A DNA stretch of 64,000 nucleotides from Promethearchaeia archaeon (GTDB lineage Archaea; Asgardarchaeota; Lokiarchaeia; Sigyniarchaeales; SOKP01): positions 1-64,000 of the forward strand of contig JAHQWJ010000062.1 of the NCBI GenBank assembly GCA_029856125.1. Reading direction: 5' to 3'. The notes under the pieces were generated by a model. The model saw nothing but the letters and a program-made list of their open reading frames with translations. It was not told the origin of the DNA and did not search any database. A program made the translations under genes and the position numbers. Within the stretch, counting starts at the first letter, position 1; the number at the start of each line of letters is the position of its first letter. Of this stretch, positions 17,573 to 25,461 are shown piece by piece.

Positions 17573-18256
17573 ATGGGTTCATTAATAGAATTTCTAAAAA
17601 GAGAAACGGCATTGAATGTTTTAGAAAAAACAATCAAACATGCTCAAATCGTTCAACAATGTGTAAGAGAATTAGAAGTTGGGCTTAAAGTATTGCTTAA
17701 GGAAGAGAATTTTGAAAAATCTCGCGAAAACTTTCACAAAGTTGATCTTTTAGAAGACGAAGCAGACAAGTTAAGAAGAGAAATATTGAAAGATGTTTCG
17801 AGAGGAGAATTAAATCCTAGTATAAGACAAAATTTATCACATCTTATAAAAAGATTAGATGATGTAGCAAATTGTAGCACGGGAGTTGCTCGTAGAATTA
17901 CTACCATTCCTATAAAATTTTGGGAGCAGAGTAGTGAAGAAACTTTAAAATTAATATTAGAAATAATTGAAACAACTGTAGAAGCGGTAAGCAATTTAGA
18001 TAAGCTTGTTAGTGATTTAGTGGGCGAAAGGAAAAGTGTGAAAGAATATGCCGAAAAGATTAATCAATTGGAACATGATGTAGACCTTTTAAATATCAAA
18101 CTAAGAGAAAACCTTCAAAAAACAGAGTATGATGTTAATTTCTTTACAATTTTCACTGTTGGCAATATTTTTGACATTTTGGAAGCAATATCCGATTCTA
18201 TTGAAGGCGTTGCAGACTATATTATAGTTCTCCTTACAAGTTCCCGCGTTCTCTAG
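17573..18256 (+). CDS. PhoU-like protein (DUF47 / TIGR00153 type)
   Basis: 227 residues, helical, resembling the DUF47 phosphate-transport regulator: KVDLLEDEADKLRREILKDV and then LIKRLDDVANCSTGVARRI, EKINQLEHDVDLL, and the closing FDILEAISDSIEGVADYIIVLL. The E/DxxxD patterns bind metal clusters in PhoU homologues. It is probably the cytoplasmic partner of the PiT permease just upstream. GTG at 17564 is in frame, but it is the Shine-Dalgarno (GTGAT) six bases before ATG 17573, so I start at 17573. Confidence 0.9.
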   Translation: MGSLIEFLKRETALNVLEKTIKHAQIVQQCVRELEVGLKVLLKEENFEKSRENFHKVDLLEDEADKLRREILKDVSRGELNPSIRQNLSHLIKRLDDVANCSTGVARRITTIPIKFWEQSSEETLKLILEIIETTVEAVSNLDKLVSDLVGERKSVKEYAEKINQLEHDVDLLNIKLRENLQKTEYDVNFFTIFTVGNIFDILEAISDSIEGVADYIIVLLTSSRVL

Positions 18257-18357
18257 AGTTGAATGTTTAACAAATATAGCTCAGTAAAATTTATTGATTC
18301 TTTAGTAAAATGAGTTAATTCTTTTAAAAAAAAGTGAAATATAAAAAATTTTAATGT

Positions 18358-19251
18358 TTAATTCTTTGATTCAAAATTAATACTAATATTGGCGAGAAGT
18401 TCTTTATATCTTGAACGCAAAGTTACTTCAGTGACTGAAATAACACGAGAGATGTCTTTTTGAGAGACTTTTACATTCCTTAACTTCGCTACAAGATATA
18501 TCGCACCAGCACATAATCCTTTAGGATCTTTTCCAGAAATAGAGGTTCTTACTATAAAGTTGTGAAGCATTTTCATAGCTTCTTTTTCCACCTCAATTCC
18601 TAAATTTAGATCAGCACAGTAACGCGGGATAAGAGTTACTGGGTTTATGTGGGATATTTTTAAATTTAACTCCCGAACTAATATCTTATAACACTTCTTT
18701 ACGATATTGTCGTTAATGGAAGCTTCTTCTAGTATTTCTTGAAGCGTTATAGGTACTTTTTCGTCTTTGCATGCGTAGTATGCGCAGGCTGCAACCATCC
18801 CATTTATCGATCTTCCTCGCAATAGTTGTCTTTTAAATACCTCTTTATATAATCTAACGGCAGATTTTTTTACTCTTTCGGGAAAATTTAGATTGCCCCC
18901 TATTCTTTTTAGTTCGGTAATGGCCATTAACATATTTCTCTTTTCCCAAGACAAATGCGTATTCCATTTAGCAGCTCTTCGTAAATCAGGATTTTTGATT
19001 TTGGTTCTATCGATAACAGTACTCAAACCTATATCTGGCATCAAGATAGACATAGGAGACCCTGTTCGCTCCTTTCTATCTTTTTCGTGTTTCGAATAAG
19101 CCCTTATTCCACTATGGGTAATATCCAATCCTCTCTCTCCAACAACTAGTCCACATTGTTTACAGACAGTTTCTCCTCTTTCTTGTATAATAAGAGTACT
19201 CCCCCCGCATTCGGGGCATAAATTTGATGTTACATCTAATTCAACAACCAT
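18358..19251 (-). CDS. tfb: Transcription initiation factor B (TFIIB homologue)
   Basis: 297 residues. An N-terminal zinc ribbon CPECGG...CKQCGLV (residues ~13-35) is followed by the B-finger/linker (GLDITHSGIRAYSKHEKDRKERTGSP) and two cyclin repeats, the first with RGRSINGMVAACAYYACK and the second with KDPKGLCAGAIYLVAKL. It recruits RNA polymerase to TBP-bound promoters and reads the BRE. It is monocistronic, with a 616-base non-coding stretch upstream. Confidence 0.96.
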   Translation of the reverse strand: MVVELDVTSNLCPECGGSTLIIQERGETVCKQCGLVVGERGLDITHSGIRAYSKHEKDRKERTGSPMSILMPDIGLSTVIDRTKIKNPDLRRAAKWNTHLSWEKRNMLMAITELKRIGGNLNFPERVKKSAVRLYKEVFKRQLLRGRSINGMVAACAYYACKDEKVPITLQEILEEASINDNIVKKCYKILVRELNLKISHINPVTLIPRYCADLNLGIEVEKEAMKMLHNFIVRTSISGKDPKGLCAGAIYLVAKLRNVKVSQKDISRVISVTEVTLRSRYKELLANISINFESKN

Positions 19252-19867
19252 ATTAAAATACCACTTTGCTTATAATTTAATAATTTTTTTTTGTCGTTCT
19301 TTTTTTTTTACTATTCTCGTTTTTCAAGAGAATAATAGGATAATTTTTTATTAATACACACACAAACATTTTTTTTGAACACAATGTTTGAACACACATT
19401 ATAACAAACAATGATAAATTTGTATTTAAATATTATGCTTTTGTAATACAAAATATATTTTTAGTAGTACATTTATTTTTTTTTTACCCTATTCTCCTAT
19501 GAAGAAAAGGAAATTAACTAATTTGAATATAAATATTTTTTTTTGAATTAATAATAGATATATCATAAGGGTATATATTTGGATTAAAAAAACTTCTCTT
19601 GAACCTTGGGAGGAATTATTTCCTTGATTCTGGTTCTTGATAATTCCGATATCTAAATATCGCACTAAATTTGCGACTTTGATCTTATTCGAGTTAAATT
19701 AACTAATTAATTATCGTGCTATCTTTTTACATAATTTTAAATAAAACTTTTACCACTAATTTTTTGAACTTTATTAACATTTTTTTAAAAGTATAATTTT
19801 CTTTTATGGTGAAAAACAGATATCGCTAGAACCGGAAAAATCAAATAATAAAGGAAATCCATCCACT
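19252..19867. other. Long intergenic region between tfb and the first RHH-HisKA-REC gene
   Basis: 616 bases, mostly A/T runs. The middle part (about 19590-19690) is less AT-rich and holds a perfect hairpin, CGATAT-CTAA-ATATCG (19647-19662), followed by CGCA...TGCG (19661-19675). No gene of conventional form is visible. It must contain the divergent promoters of tfb and the regulator gene; the structured patch could be a small RNA or leader, which I cannot confirm. The frame upstream of 19868 stays open, with an ATA at 19820 eight bases after GGTG. Confidence 0.5.
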
Positions 19868-20824
19868 ATGAATGACAATAATTCAAGAAGGGATAAATCA
19901 GAAGATAAACCTAATATGACCGAAGAGGAAATAGAAAACATTAATCTTGACGACGAAAAGATAAAGCGATACATGAAAAAGTACAAAGAAGAGAACGATA
20001 AATACGCAATTTGGAGAGGGGCGATAACAGAAGGTTTTAAAAAATGGTTAAAAGGCGAAAAAATCTATACGCGGGACAAGGAAAGAATATCTTTATATGT
20101 CGACGATAAGATTAAAGGAAATTGGCAAAAATTTATAAATAAAAACAAAGAATCGTTTCCTACTTTTTCAGAGTTAATAAGACAAAGTGTTAAGTCATTT
20201 ATGGAAGATTCGAGTAGAGTATCAAGTGAATTGTCTAAACTGAACCCGAGTACCCGATCTAACATCTCTCACGCCTTAAAGGAACCCCTAACGTCTATTA
20301 AAGGTTATTCTCAGTTACTTCTTGAAAGCGAAGAATACAATGATAAATTAAGTGAGCATGTTGAAGAAACAATAAAAAATATTTTCGATCAGAGTAATTT
20401 ATTAGAAAATATTATAAAGAATTTCTTAGACAATATTCAACCTGAAAGTACTCCCTACGATATTTTATTAATTGAAGACGATTTGCCAACTATCCGGTTA
20501 ATAACAAGCTATTTTGAAAGTAAGCATTATGTCTGTAAGGGAGTTATAAATGGGACAAAAGGCTTAGAGGAATTAAGAAGGGTGGTCCCAAAAGTTATAT
20601 TATTAGACATTATATTGCCTGATTTAAGCGGGTATGATATATGTCAGACTATAAAAACAGATAGTGCTTACAAAAAAATACCAGTTTACTTTCTAACAGC
20701 GATATCCGCATCAGAAATAAAAAAACGCTTAAATGAGACGCTAGCTGATGGATACATTCTTAAACCTTTTAACTTTTCTGATTTCAAAGTTATATTTGAA
20801 ATTTTAAATGGAAAAGTGAATTAA
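19868..20824 (+). CDS. RHH-HisKA-receiver regulator, copy 1
   Basis: 318 residues. Residues ~75-118 (RISLYVDDKIKG ... TFSELIRQSVKSFM) have the strand-helix-helix pattern of ribbon-helix-helix DNA-binding domains. Then comes a HisKA-like helix pair with the H-box NISHALKEPLTSIKGYSQLL, but no HATPase domain. Last is a receiver (from ~195) with acidic pocket EDD, phospho-acceptor Asp in LLDIILPD, Thr in LTA and Lys in LKPF. It looks like a DNA-binding response regulator whose DHp helices dimerise or act as a phosphotransfer site. Copy 2 follows 246 bases downstream. The ATG lacks a Shine-Dalgarno; an upstream ATA (19820) is possible. Confidence 0.75.
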   Translation: MNDNNSRRDKSEDKPNMTEEEIENINLDDEKIKRYMKKYKEENDKYAIWRGAITEGFKKWLKGEKIYTRDKERISLYVDDKIKGNWQKFINKNKESFPTFSELIRQSVKSFMEDSSRVSSELSKLNPSTRSNISHALKEPLTSIKGYSQLLLESEEYNDKLSEHVEETIKNIFDQSNLLENIIKNFLDNIQPESTPYDILLIEDDLPTIRLITSYFESKHYVCKGVINGTKGLEELRRVVPKVILLDIILPDLSGYDICQTIKTDSAYKKIPVYFLTAISASEIKKRLNETLADGYILKPFNFSDFKVIFEILNGKVN

Positions 20825-21060
20825 TCTGAGTATATGTTAACTAAATGATCCCCATCAAGAGAAAGATAGTGATTTTTCTTTGAGTTTGTTAACTTTTAAA
20901 AAAAATAAGTTATAACTTAATTGGATTAAATTTATTTTTTGTGAAGAATTACTTTAAAGTATAGAATTAGTTTACAAAAAATAAAAATTTTTATAATAAG
21001 CAATATAATAATTTTAGATTTTTAAGGTTAAAATTACTCAGAAATAAATAAAATGAAATA

Positions 21061-21064
21061 GGTG
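21061..21064 (+). promoter_or_regulatory. Shine-Dalgarno GGTG of regulator copy 2
   Basis: GGTG followed by six bases (TAAAAA) and then ATT at 21071, which is in frame with the protein. The arrangement is nearly identical to GGTG-GAAAAA-ATG at 52742-52754, an ordinary start in this window. Confidence 0.5.
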
Positions 21065-21070
21065 TAAAAA

Positions 21071-22024
21071 ATTCCTAACGAAAAAGAGAACGATAACAAT
21101 TCAAATGGTACGGAAAATCACACAAATCCAAAAATGACTGACGAAGAAATAAATAATCTGGATTTGAATAGCGAACAAGCGAAGAAGTTAATGAGGGTGT
21201 ATGAAGAGACAACGGATAAATATGCTAATTGGCGTGGAAATATAACAGAAGGTTTTATGAAATGGCTTAAGGGAGAAAAAATATACGACAGAGAAAAAGA
21301 ACGCATTTCCTTGTATGTAGCAGACAAAACCAAAGAAGAGTGGAGCGAGTTTATTAAAACTCATAAAGATAAATATAACACCATTTCCAAACTTATACGA
21401 GAGAGTGTTAATTATTTTATTAAGCAAGATTCCACTTTAATCAATGAAGATCTGCATAAATTAGACAATCAGACTCTCACAAACATATCGCATGCTCTAA
21501 AGGAACCGTTAACATCAATCAAAGGATTTTCTCAACTATTGATTGAAAATTATCGTGATGAGATGGAAGAAAATGTTTTTAACACCATTCAAAATATATT
21601 TAATCAATCTTTGCTTTTAGAAAACAAAATTATCACCATTCTGGACAATATAAAAACAGAAACTTCTCAATACGACATATTGCTAATAGAAGATGACTTA
21701 GCTACTATTCGTTTATTAACAAGCTATTTTGAAAGCAAAGGCTTTTCCTGTAAGGGTGTAGTTAGTGGAACAAAAGGATTGGAAGAGCTAGCAAATAACC
21801 CACCTAAGTTGGTATTGCTTGATATTATTTTGCCCGATTATAGTGGATACGACATCTGCAAACGAATTAAAGCAAGTAAAGAGCTTCAAAACATTCCGAT
21901 TTATTTGTTAACTGCTATACCAGGTTCAGAAGTAGAAAAGAACCTCGAAGATAGTAATGCTGACGGTTATATTCTAAAACCATTTGACTTCTCTGATTTT
22001 GAAGTAATATTTCAATATTTATAG
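21071..22024 (+). CDS. RHH-HisKA-receiver regulator, copy 2
   Basis: About 317 residues from ATT 21071 (296 from the first ATG, 21134). It is a paralogue of the gene at 19868 over its full length: the shared N-terminal motif NITEGFMKWLKGEKIYDREKE, then RISLYVADKTKE with TISKLIRESVNYFI (RHH-like), NISHALKEPLTSIKGFSQLL (H-box), and a receiver with EDD, LLDIILPD, LTA and LKPF. The residues upstream of ATG 21134 (NEKENDNNSNGTENHTNP) match the low-complexity N-terminus of copy 1, which supports the ATT start. There is no ATPase domain. Tandem copies suggest a duplication that may form heterodimers. Confidence 0.75.
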   Translation: MPNEKENDNNSNGTENHTNPKMTDEEINNLDLNSEQAKKLMRVYEETTDKYANWRGNITEGFMKWLKGEKIYDREKERISLYVADKTKEEWSEFIKTHKDKYNTISKLIRESVNYFIKQDSTLINEDLHKLDNQTLTNISHALKEPLTSIKGFSQLLIENYRDEMEENVFNTIQNIFNQSLLLENKIITILDNIKTETSQYDILLIEDDLATIRLLTSYFESKGFSCKGVVSGTKGLEELANNPPKLVLLDIILPDYSGYDICKRIKASKELQNIPIYLLTAIPGSEVEKNLEDSNADGYILKPFDFSDFEVIFQYL

Positions 22025-22055
22025 AAATATATTAGCATTTTTTATTAAAAATAAG

Positions 22056-22129
22056 CGGGCTATGAGGGAATCGAACCCCCGACCTGCCGGTTAAGAGCCG
22101 GATGCGCTACCTGACTGCGCTAATAGCCC
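22056..22129 (-). tRNA. tRNA-Lys (CTT)
   Basis: On the minus strand GGGCTAT pairs with ATAGCCC, discriminator G. The anticodon loop is CTCTTAA (anticodon CTT) on stem CCGG/CCGG, and the T arm GGGGG-TTCGATT-CCCTC. 74 bases, no intron, no encoded CCA. Confidence 0.95.
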
Positions 22130-22154
22130 ATTGAGTATTACTTGCCATTTAAAA

Positions 22155-22255
22155 CGCACCTGGAGGGATTTGAACCCCCGAGCGCTTACGCGCACTGGCT
22201 TACTTGATCGTATTGTCTACTCAAGGCCAGCGTCTTACCACTAGGCTACAGGTGC
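22155..22255 (-). tRNA. tRNA-Ser (TGA) with canonical intron
   Basis: Minus strand. The acceptor is GCACCTG/CAGGTGC with discriminator G, as in archaeal tRNA-Ser. The anticodon stem is CTGGC/GCCAG, with loop CTTGAG|intron|A giving anticodon TGA. The long variable arm GCGC-GTAA-GCGC makes it class II, and the T arm is GGGGG-TTCAAAT-CCCTC. The intron is at the standard 37/38 site. Confidence 0.92.
22201..22219 (-). other. Canonical 37/38 intron of tRNA-Ser(TGA)
   Basis: 19 bases. CTTG of the anticodon loop pairs with CAAG near the intron end, flanked by three-base bulges AGT and TAA: a complete bulge-helix-bulge for the archaeal splicing endonuclease, which cuts after the second bulge base. 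Confidence 0.85.
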
Positions 22256-22503
22256 TCCAATTATTTTGATTCTACGCAGAATAATAATGGAACGATATTC
22301 CTAAGAATTATCTGCTTGATATTTTCAACCTATATCTGTAGATTTTTTATTTTTAATATTGTGATATAGATATTAAAATAGTTTATTTTTAATAAAATAA
22401 ATTTCTTTTTATTTTAATCTCGTAATTCCTAACCTTTAAGAGAACAGTAAAGAAAAAATATAAATTTTATGTTGCATTGACTCATAATTGAGATGATGTA
22501 AAA

Positions 22504-22986
22504 ATGAGTGGGGCAAAAAATTTTAGGTATTTGATACCAGATCGATTATTTAAAGAAATTACCCAGAAAGCCGCAGAGGTTCATCCAAACATCGAACACT
22601 ATTGGATTTTTGCTGATCGTAAAGAAAACTTTGGAATTGTTAATAAATTTATTGTTAATCCAGATTTAAGAAAATCAAAAACCCACGTCAAACCAAGAAG
22701 TTGGATGAGATATAAAAAGTCAAAAATTTATAACATGCGTAAGTTTAAACAGGAACTTAACGTAGATATCGTCTGGCAAGCACACACACATCCATCGGGA
22801 AACGATAAACTACACCCAATTGATAAGAGGATACTTAAATATCTTTCAAATGGGGTTATGATTATCATTATACCTCACATACCAGAAAAAGAGTTAGAGG
22901 GGCATATGGTGGGTTGGTATTACGATAAGCGCTATACAAAAAAACCGATGATTGAAAAGATGGTCTTTGAGATTATCCAAGAATGA
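22504..22986 (+). CDS. JAMM/MPN-domain metalloprotease-like protein
   Basis: 160 residues. The JAMM zinc signature is complete: His94-x-His96 in AHTHPSGN, Ser98, and Asp107 exactly ten residues after His96 (HxHx10D). A glutamate in the first third (IEHYWIFADRKEN region) could be the general base. JAMM proteases remove ubiquitin-like modifiers (Rpn11, CSN5) or process sulfur carriers; Asgard archaea carry ubiquitin systems with such enzymes. No ubiquitin, E1 or E2 gene is nearby, so the substrate is open. The gene stands alone next to the tRNA cluster and ends in GAA TGA. Confidence 0.8.
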   Translation: MSGAKNFRYLIPDRLFKEITQKAAEVHPNIEHYWIFADRKENFGIVNKFIVNPDLRKSKTHVKPRSWMRYKKSKIYNMRKFKQELNVDIVWQAHTHPSGNDKLHPIDKRILKYLSNGVMIIIIPHIPEKELEGHMVGWYYDKRYTKKPMIEKMVFEIIQE

Positions 22987-23133
22987 TTCTGAGCTCAGTT
23001 TATTTGGTTTTCTTTTTTAATTTTTTCTTTTTATTTTTTAAGGTTAAGTAAAGCTTTTATTGATACGTACTCTGAACATTATGAAAACGTACGGTTTTAA
23101 TTTCTACTAATTAAAGAATTAAAGGATGTAATT

Positions 23134-23518
23134 ATGGATGCAGAAGATCAAAATTTAGTCAAACCAGATGAAATTGAGATTAGAGATAAAAATTTCTTTC
23201 AAATAGCTACCTAAGTGATGGGATAATTGGTTTACTAAAGCTATTTCTACAATATCCAAATCTACTTATCACATTCTACTAACACAAATATTGTATTTTT
23301 CGGTTGTTTATTCAGTTTATGGAGATCATTACGGAGCAAGTATCTTCGGAATTAATACCTCATATAATTTAACCATTTATTTGTACTTAATCATAAATTG
23401 GGTGATATGTATTCCGTATGGAGTTTTATGGTATTACATCGAATTTAAGCTAAGAGAATATTACTTACTTCATAAAAAAAAAACCAAGATAGGAAGAATA
23501 ATCGGTTTAACAAAATAG
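23134..23518 (+). pseudogene. Broken gene for a small membrane protein
   Basis: ATG 23134 with GGATG upstream starts a frame of 27 codons (ending FFQIAT, TAA at 23212). The following bases in another frame, after a TGA, read WDNWFTKAISTISKSTYHILLTQ and continue into a frame open to 23518 with two hydrophobic segments (ILYFSVVYSVYG, LTIYLYLIINWVICIPYGVLWYY) and a basic end (HKKKTKIGR). The two parts look like one original protein broken by a frameshift plus a stop. Alternatively the downstream 75-residue frame is a separate small membrane protein starting at ATG 23291. No family recognised. Confidence 0.45.
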
Positions 23519-23593
23519 AATCTTTATTTTTTTATATTTGCTTATTTTTAAAATGAACTGCTCATTCCAATGAAAAAGTATTAAAATTTTAAA

Positions 23594-23603
23594 TTTTTAT
23601 ATA
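23594..23603 (+). promoter_or_regulatory. Possible TATA box upstream of the tRNA-Ser/Val pair
   Basis: TTTTTATATA lies about 36 bases before the first base of tRNA-Ser(GCT), a reasonable distance for an archaeal TATA box with a short leader. The surroundings are AT-rich, so this is only a candidate. Confidence 0.3.
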
Positions 23604-23638
23604 CAAAATATACCACTTGAAGATTATATCAATATTAA

Positions 23639-23740
23639 GCAATCGTCGCTTAGCTTGGTAGAACGCTTAAGCGTGCTAAAAGCGCTGGATTGCTAATCCA
23701 GTGTCCAACGGACTCGAGGGTTCGAATCCCTCCGATTGCG
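23639..23740 (+). tRNA. tRNA-Ser (GCT) with an insertion in the D arm
   Basis: Acceptor GCAATCG/CGATTGC, discriminator G. Anticodon arm CTGGA-TTGCTAA-TCCAG gives anticodon GCT. Variable arm GTCC-AAC-GGAC and T arm GAGGG-TTCGAAT-CCCTC are complete. Between positions 7 and 27 there are 39 bases instead of about 20. Removing 17-18 bases restores a D stem GCTT/AAGC, with AGCTTGGTAG as the loop. No encoded CCA. Confidence 0.9.
23662..23678 (+). other. Putative non-canonical intron in the D arm of tRNA-Ser(GCT)
   Basis: About 17 extra bases, containing the perfect palindrome ACGCTTAAGCGT (23663-23674), just before the 3' strand of the D stem. The ends are approximate; I could not fit a full bulge-helix-bulge, so the exact splice sites are inferred only from the restored cloverleaf. 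Confidence 0.55.
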
Positions 23741-23763
23741 CTCTAATAATCTTCAAACAATAA

Positions 23764-23866
23764 GGGCCCATGGTCTAGTGGTTATGACGTCTCGCTTACA
23801 CCGAGAAGGTCGGGAGTTCGATTTTAAAGCGAAATTATCGCTTAAACGAAAACCTCCCTGGGCCCA
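23764..23866 (+). tRNA. tRNA-Val (TAC) with an intron in the T loop
   Basis: Acceptor GGGCCCA/TGGGCCC, discriminator A. The D arm is GTC...GAC with GG in the loop. The anticodon arm TCTCG-CTTACAC-CGAGA gives anticodon TAC. The variable loop is AGGTC and the T stem GGGAG/CTCCC. The T loop is split by 30 bases; removal leaves TTCGATC, a perfect seven-base T loop, and a 73-base tRNA. Confidence 0.93.
23823..23852 (+). other. Non-canonical T-loop intron (59/60) of tRNA-Val
   Basis: 30 bases. The T-loop bases TTCG pair with CGAA at the intron end (four-base core), flanked by a 5' bulge ATT and a 3' bulge AAC, with the T stem outside and a near-perfect inner hairpin (AAGCGA/TCGCTT). Cutting after the second base of each bulge gives the normal loop TTCGATC. 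This is a full bulge-helix-bulge motif. Confidence 0.85.
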
Positions 23867-23870
23867 TTAT

Positions 23871-24665
23871 TTATAATTTCGATGTATATAATTTTTTAAT
23901 TCTTTCAGACCGAATTGCATTTAATTTGCAGTTTTTTAGATATTTTCCTATATCTGCAATAATTCCTGGAGCAGTGGTAGATTCTCTTAATATTACTATG
24001 TTTTCTAGAAATCCGAAGCGTTCTATTGAAGCAATGTCCCGATAATGTCCAGTTTTCACAAGTGCTTTTTTAAATTGACCTTTAGTTTCACCACTAACAA
24101 ACACCGCCTCGAGATTCTCTGAAATCAGTTTTTCGTAAAAATCTAACGTTTTTTGATCTAAAACGCCTTGGATTTGTTGTTTTTCTTTATTTATCGCAAC
24201 AATCTTCACATAAACAGGGAATTTATTAATAAAATCATAGGTTTTGATAATTTCTGTCAATGAAACAGTTTTTCCATTACACAATTGAGTTCTCAAATCA
24301 TGAAGGTTTAATAATACATCAATCTTAGGATTTACAATGGCACAGTCTACAAAAATTCCAAAACCTACTTTTCCTACATCCAATAAGACTCCTTTAAAGA
24401 CGTCGTTTGTATTAACATCTTCAAATTCATGTATAGCCCCAATCTTTTTCTTTAGTAGATTTAAAATGAATACTTCTTCGCCCCCTGAAATGAGAATTTC
24501 AAACCTATTATCAAACTTTCTTAATTTTTTAATACGGATTTTAGTGCCCGGAAAGCTCTGGCTTACTTCTTTTAAGTATTTAAGGTATCTAATCGAAATA
24601 TCTTTGACGTTGCCTTTTTTTGGGATATTATATATTTGATCGTATAAAACCAGTGATTTTACCAT
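23871..24665 (-). CDS. Conserved archaeal protein, DUF2110-like with S1-type segment
   Basis: 264 residues from ATG 24665 (a TTG at 24677 is also in frame). The middle segment FKGVLLDVGKVGFGIFVDCAI resembles an S1/OB strand pattern, followed by DVLLNLHDLRTQL and the conserved C-terminal ESTTAPGIIADIGKYLKNCKL with AIRSERIKKLY. These features fit DUF2110, an uncharacterised archaeal family, though I rely on memory of that family. Possibly RNA-binding. It is convergent with tRNA-Val, ending five bases after it. Confidence 0.55.
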   Translation of the reverse strand: MVKSLVLYDQIYNIPKKGNVKDISIRYLKYLKEVSQSFPGTKIRIKKLRKFDNRFEILISGGEEVFILNLLKKKIGAIHEFEDVNTNDVFKGVLLDVGKVGFGIFVDCAIVNPKIDVLLNLHDLRTQLCNGKTVSLTEIIKTYDFINKFPVYVKIVAINKEKQQIQGVLDQKTLDFYEKLISENLEAVFVSGETKGQFKKALVKTGHYRDIASIERFGFLENIVILRESTTAPGIIADIGKYLKNCKLNAIRSERIKKLYTSKL

Positions 24666-24833
24666 AAAAATTCTCAAAAATTAGTGATATGAATAATATT
24701 ATAAAGAATTGCTTAAATCTAAAATTTCCCTTTTTCTCACATCACATCAAGATTTTCTTTCGTTCTAACAAAATTTATATTAGTGTGGTTTTATGATTCA
24801 TTAAACACAATAGTAGAGAATTATGGTGGAGAT

Positions 24834-25205
24834 ATGGAACTACAACGTTTTAAATATTTAGTAGACCAATTAAGGGAATATGACGGGATGGAAGAGATTT
24901 TCGTGTTGAGTCCTGAAGGTGAAATCCTTTTTAAATCTGAAGAATTCCAATTATCAAATGACGATGCAAAAGCGATCTTACAAGCGTGGAAAGAAAATGA
25001 ACAAGCTTTAATGTTCCAGAGTTATAGATATGCCATTTTAAAAAACGATGAGATACAACTAGCAGCAAAAAATATTGTTGGAGGAAAAGGCAATATAGTT
25101 GGGTCCATTACGAGAGAAGGAGACTACATCATAGCCCATACGCAAGATAAGGGCCTTATTGTGCTTGAATGGTCTATTTTTATCAATAAGGTTGCTTGGA
25201 GTTAG
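24834..25205 (+). CDS. Small profilin- or roadblock-fold protein
   Basis: 123 residues from ATG 24834, which has GGTG five bases upstream; GTG 24783 is in frame but has no such site. Pattern: N-terminal helix (LQRFKYLVDQLREY), two strands (MEEIFVLSPEGEILF), a helix (NDDAKAILQAWKENEQ), three strands (YRYAILKNDEIQLAAKN, NIVGSITREG, YIIAHTQ) and a final helix ending INKVAW. This alpha-beta2-alpha-beta3-alpha order is shared by roadblock/LC7 and profilin. Length and the terminal tryptophans suit an Asgard profilin, an actin-monomer binder, which would fit the actin in this window, but roadblock is not excluded. Confidence 0.5.
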   Translation: MELQRFKYLVDQLREYDGMEEIFVLSPEGEILFKSEEFQLSNDDAKAILQAWKENEQALMFQSYRYAILKNDEIQLAAKNIVGGKGNIVGSITREGDYIIAHTQDKGLIVLEWSIFINKVAWS

Positions 25206-25461
25206 CCGAGAAAACCCTTTTTTTTATATTTTAAAACCAATCTAATTTAAAAAATAATAAATGACGATCAAAATAGTTTAAATATTAATTAAATTTTATA
25301 AAAAAAAAACATTCTACAATATCTAATATAAATATTTTATAAAGTTTCAGAGAATGATACTAAAATTCCTTAATAGATTAAATCGCGTTTAATCTACGTA
25401 TAAATAAATCTCTGGAATGATCAAATTGATACTAAAAATAGAGTCGAAGGGATAAAGAAAG

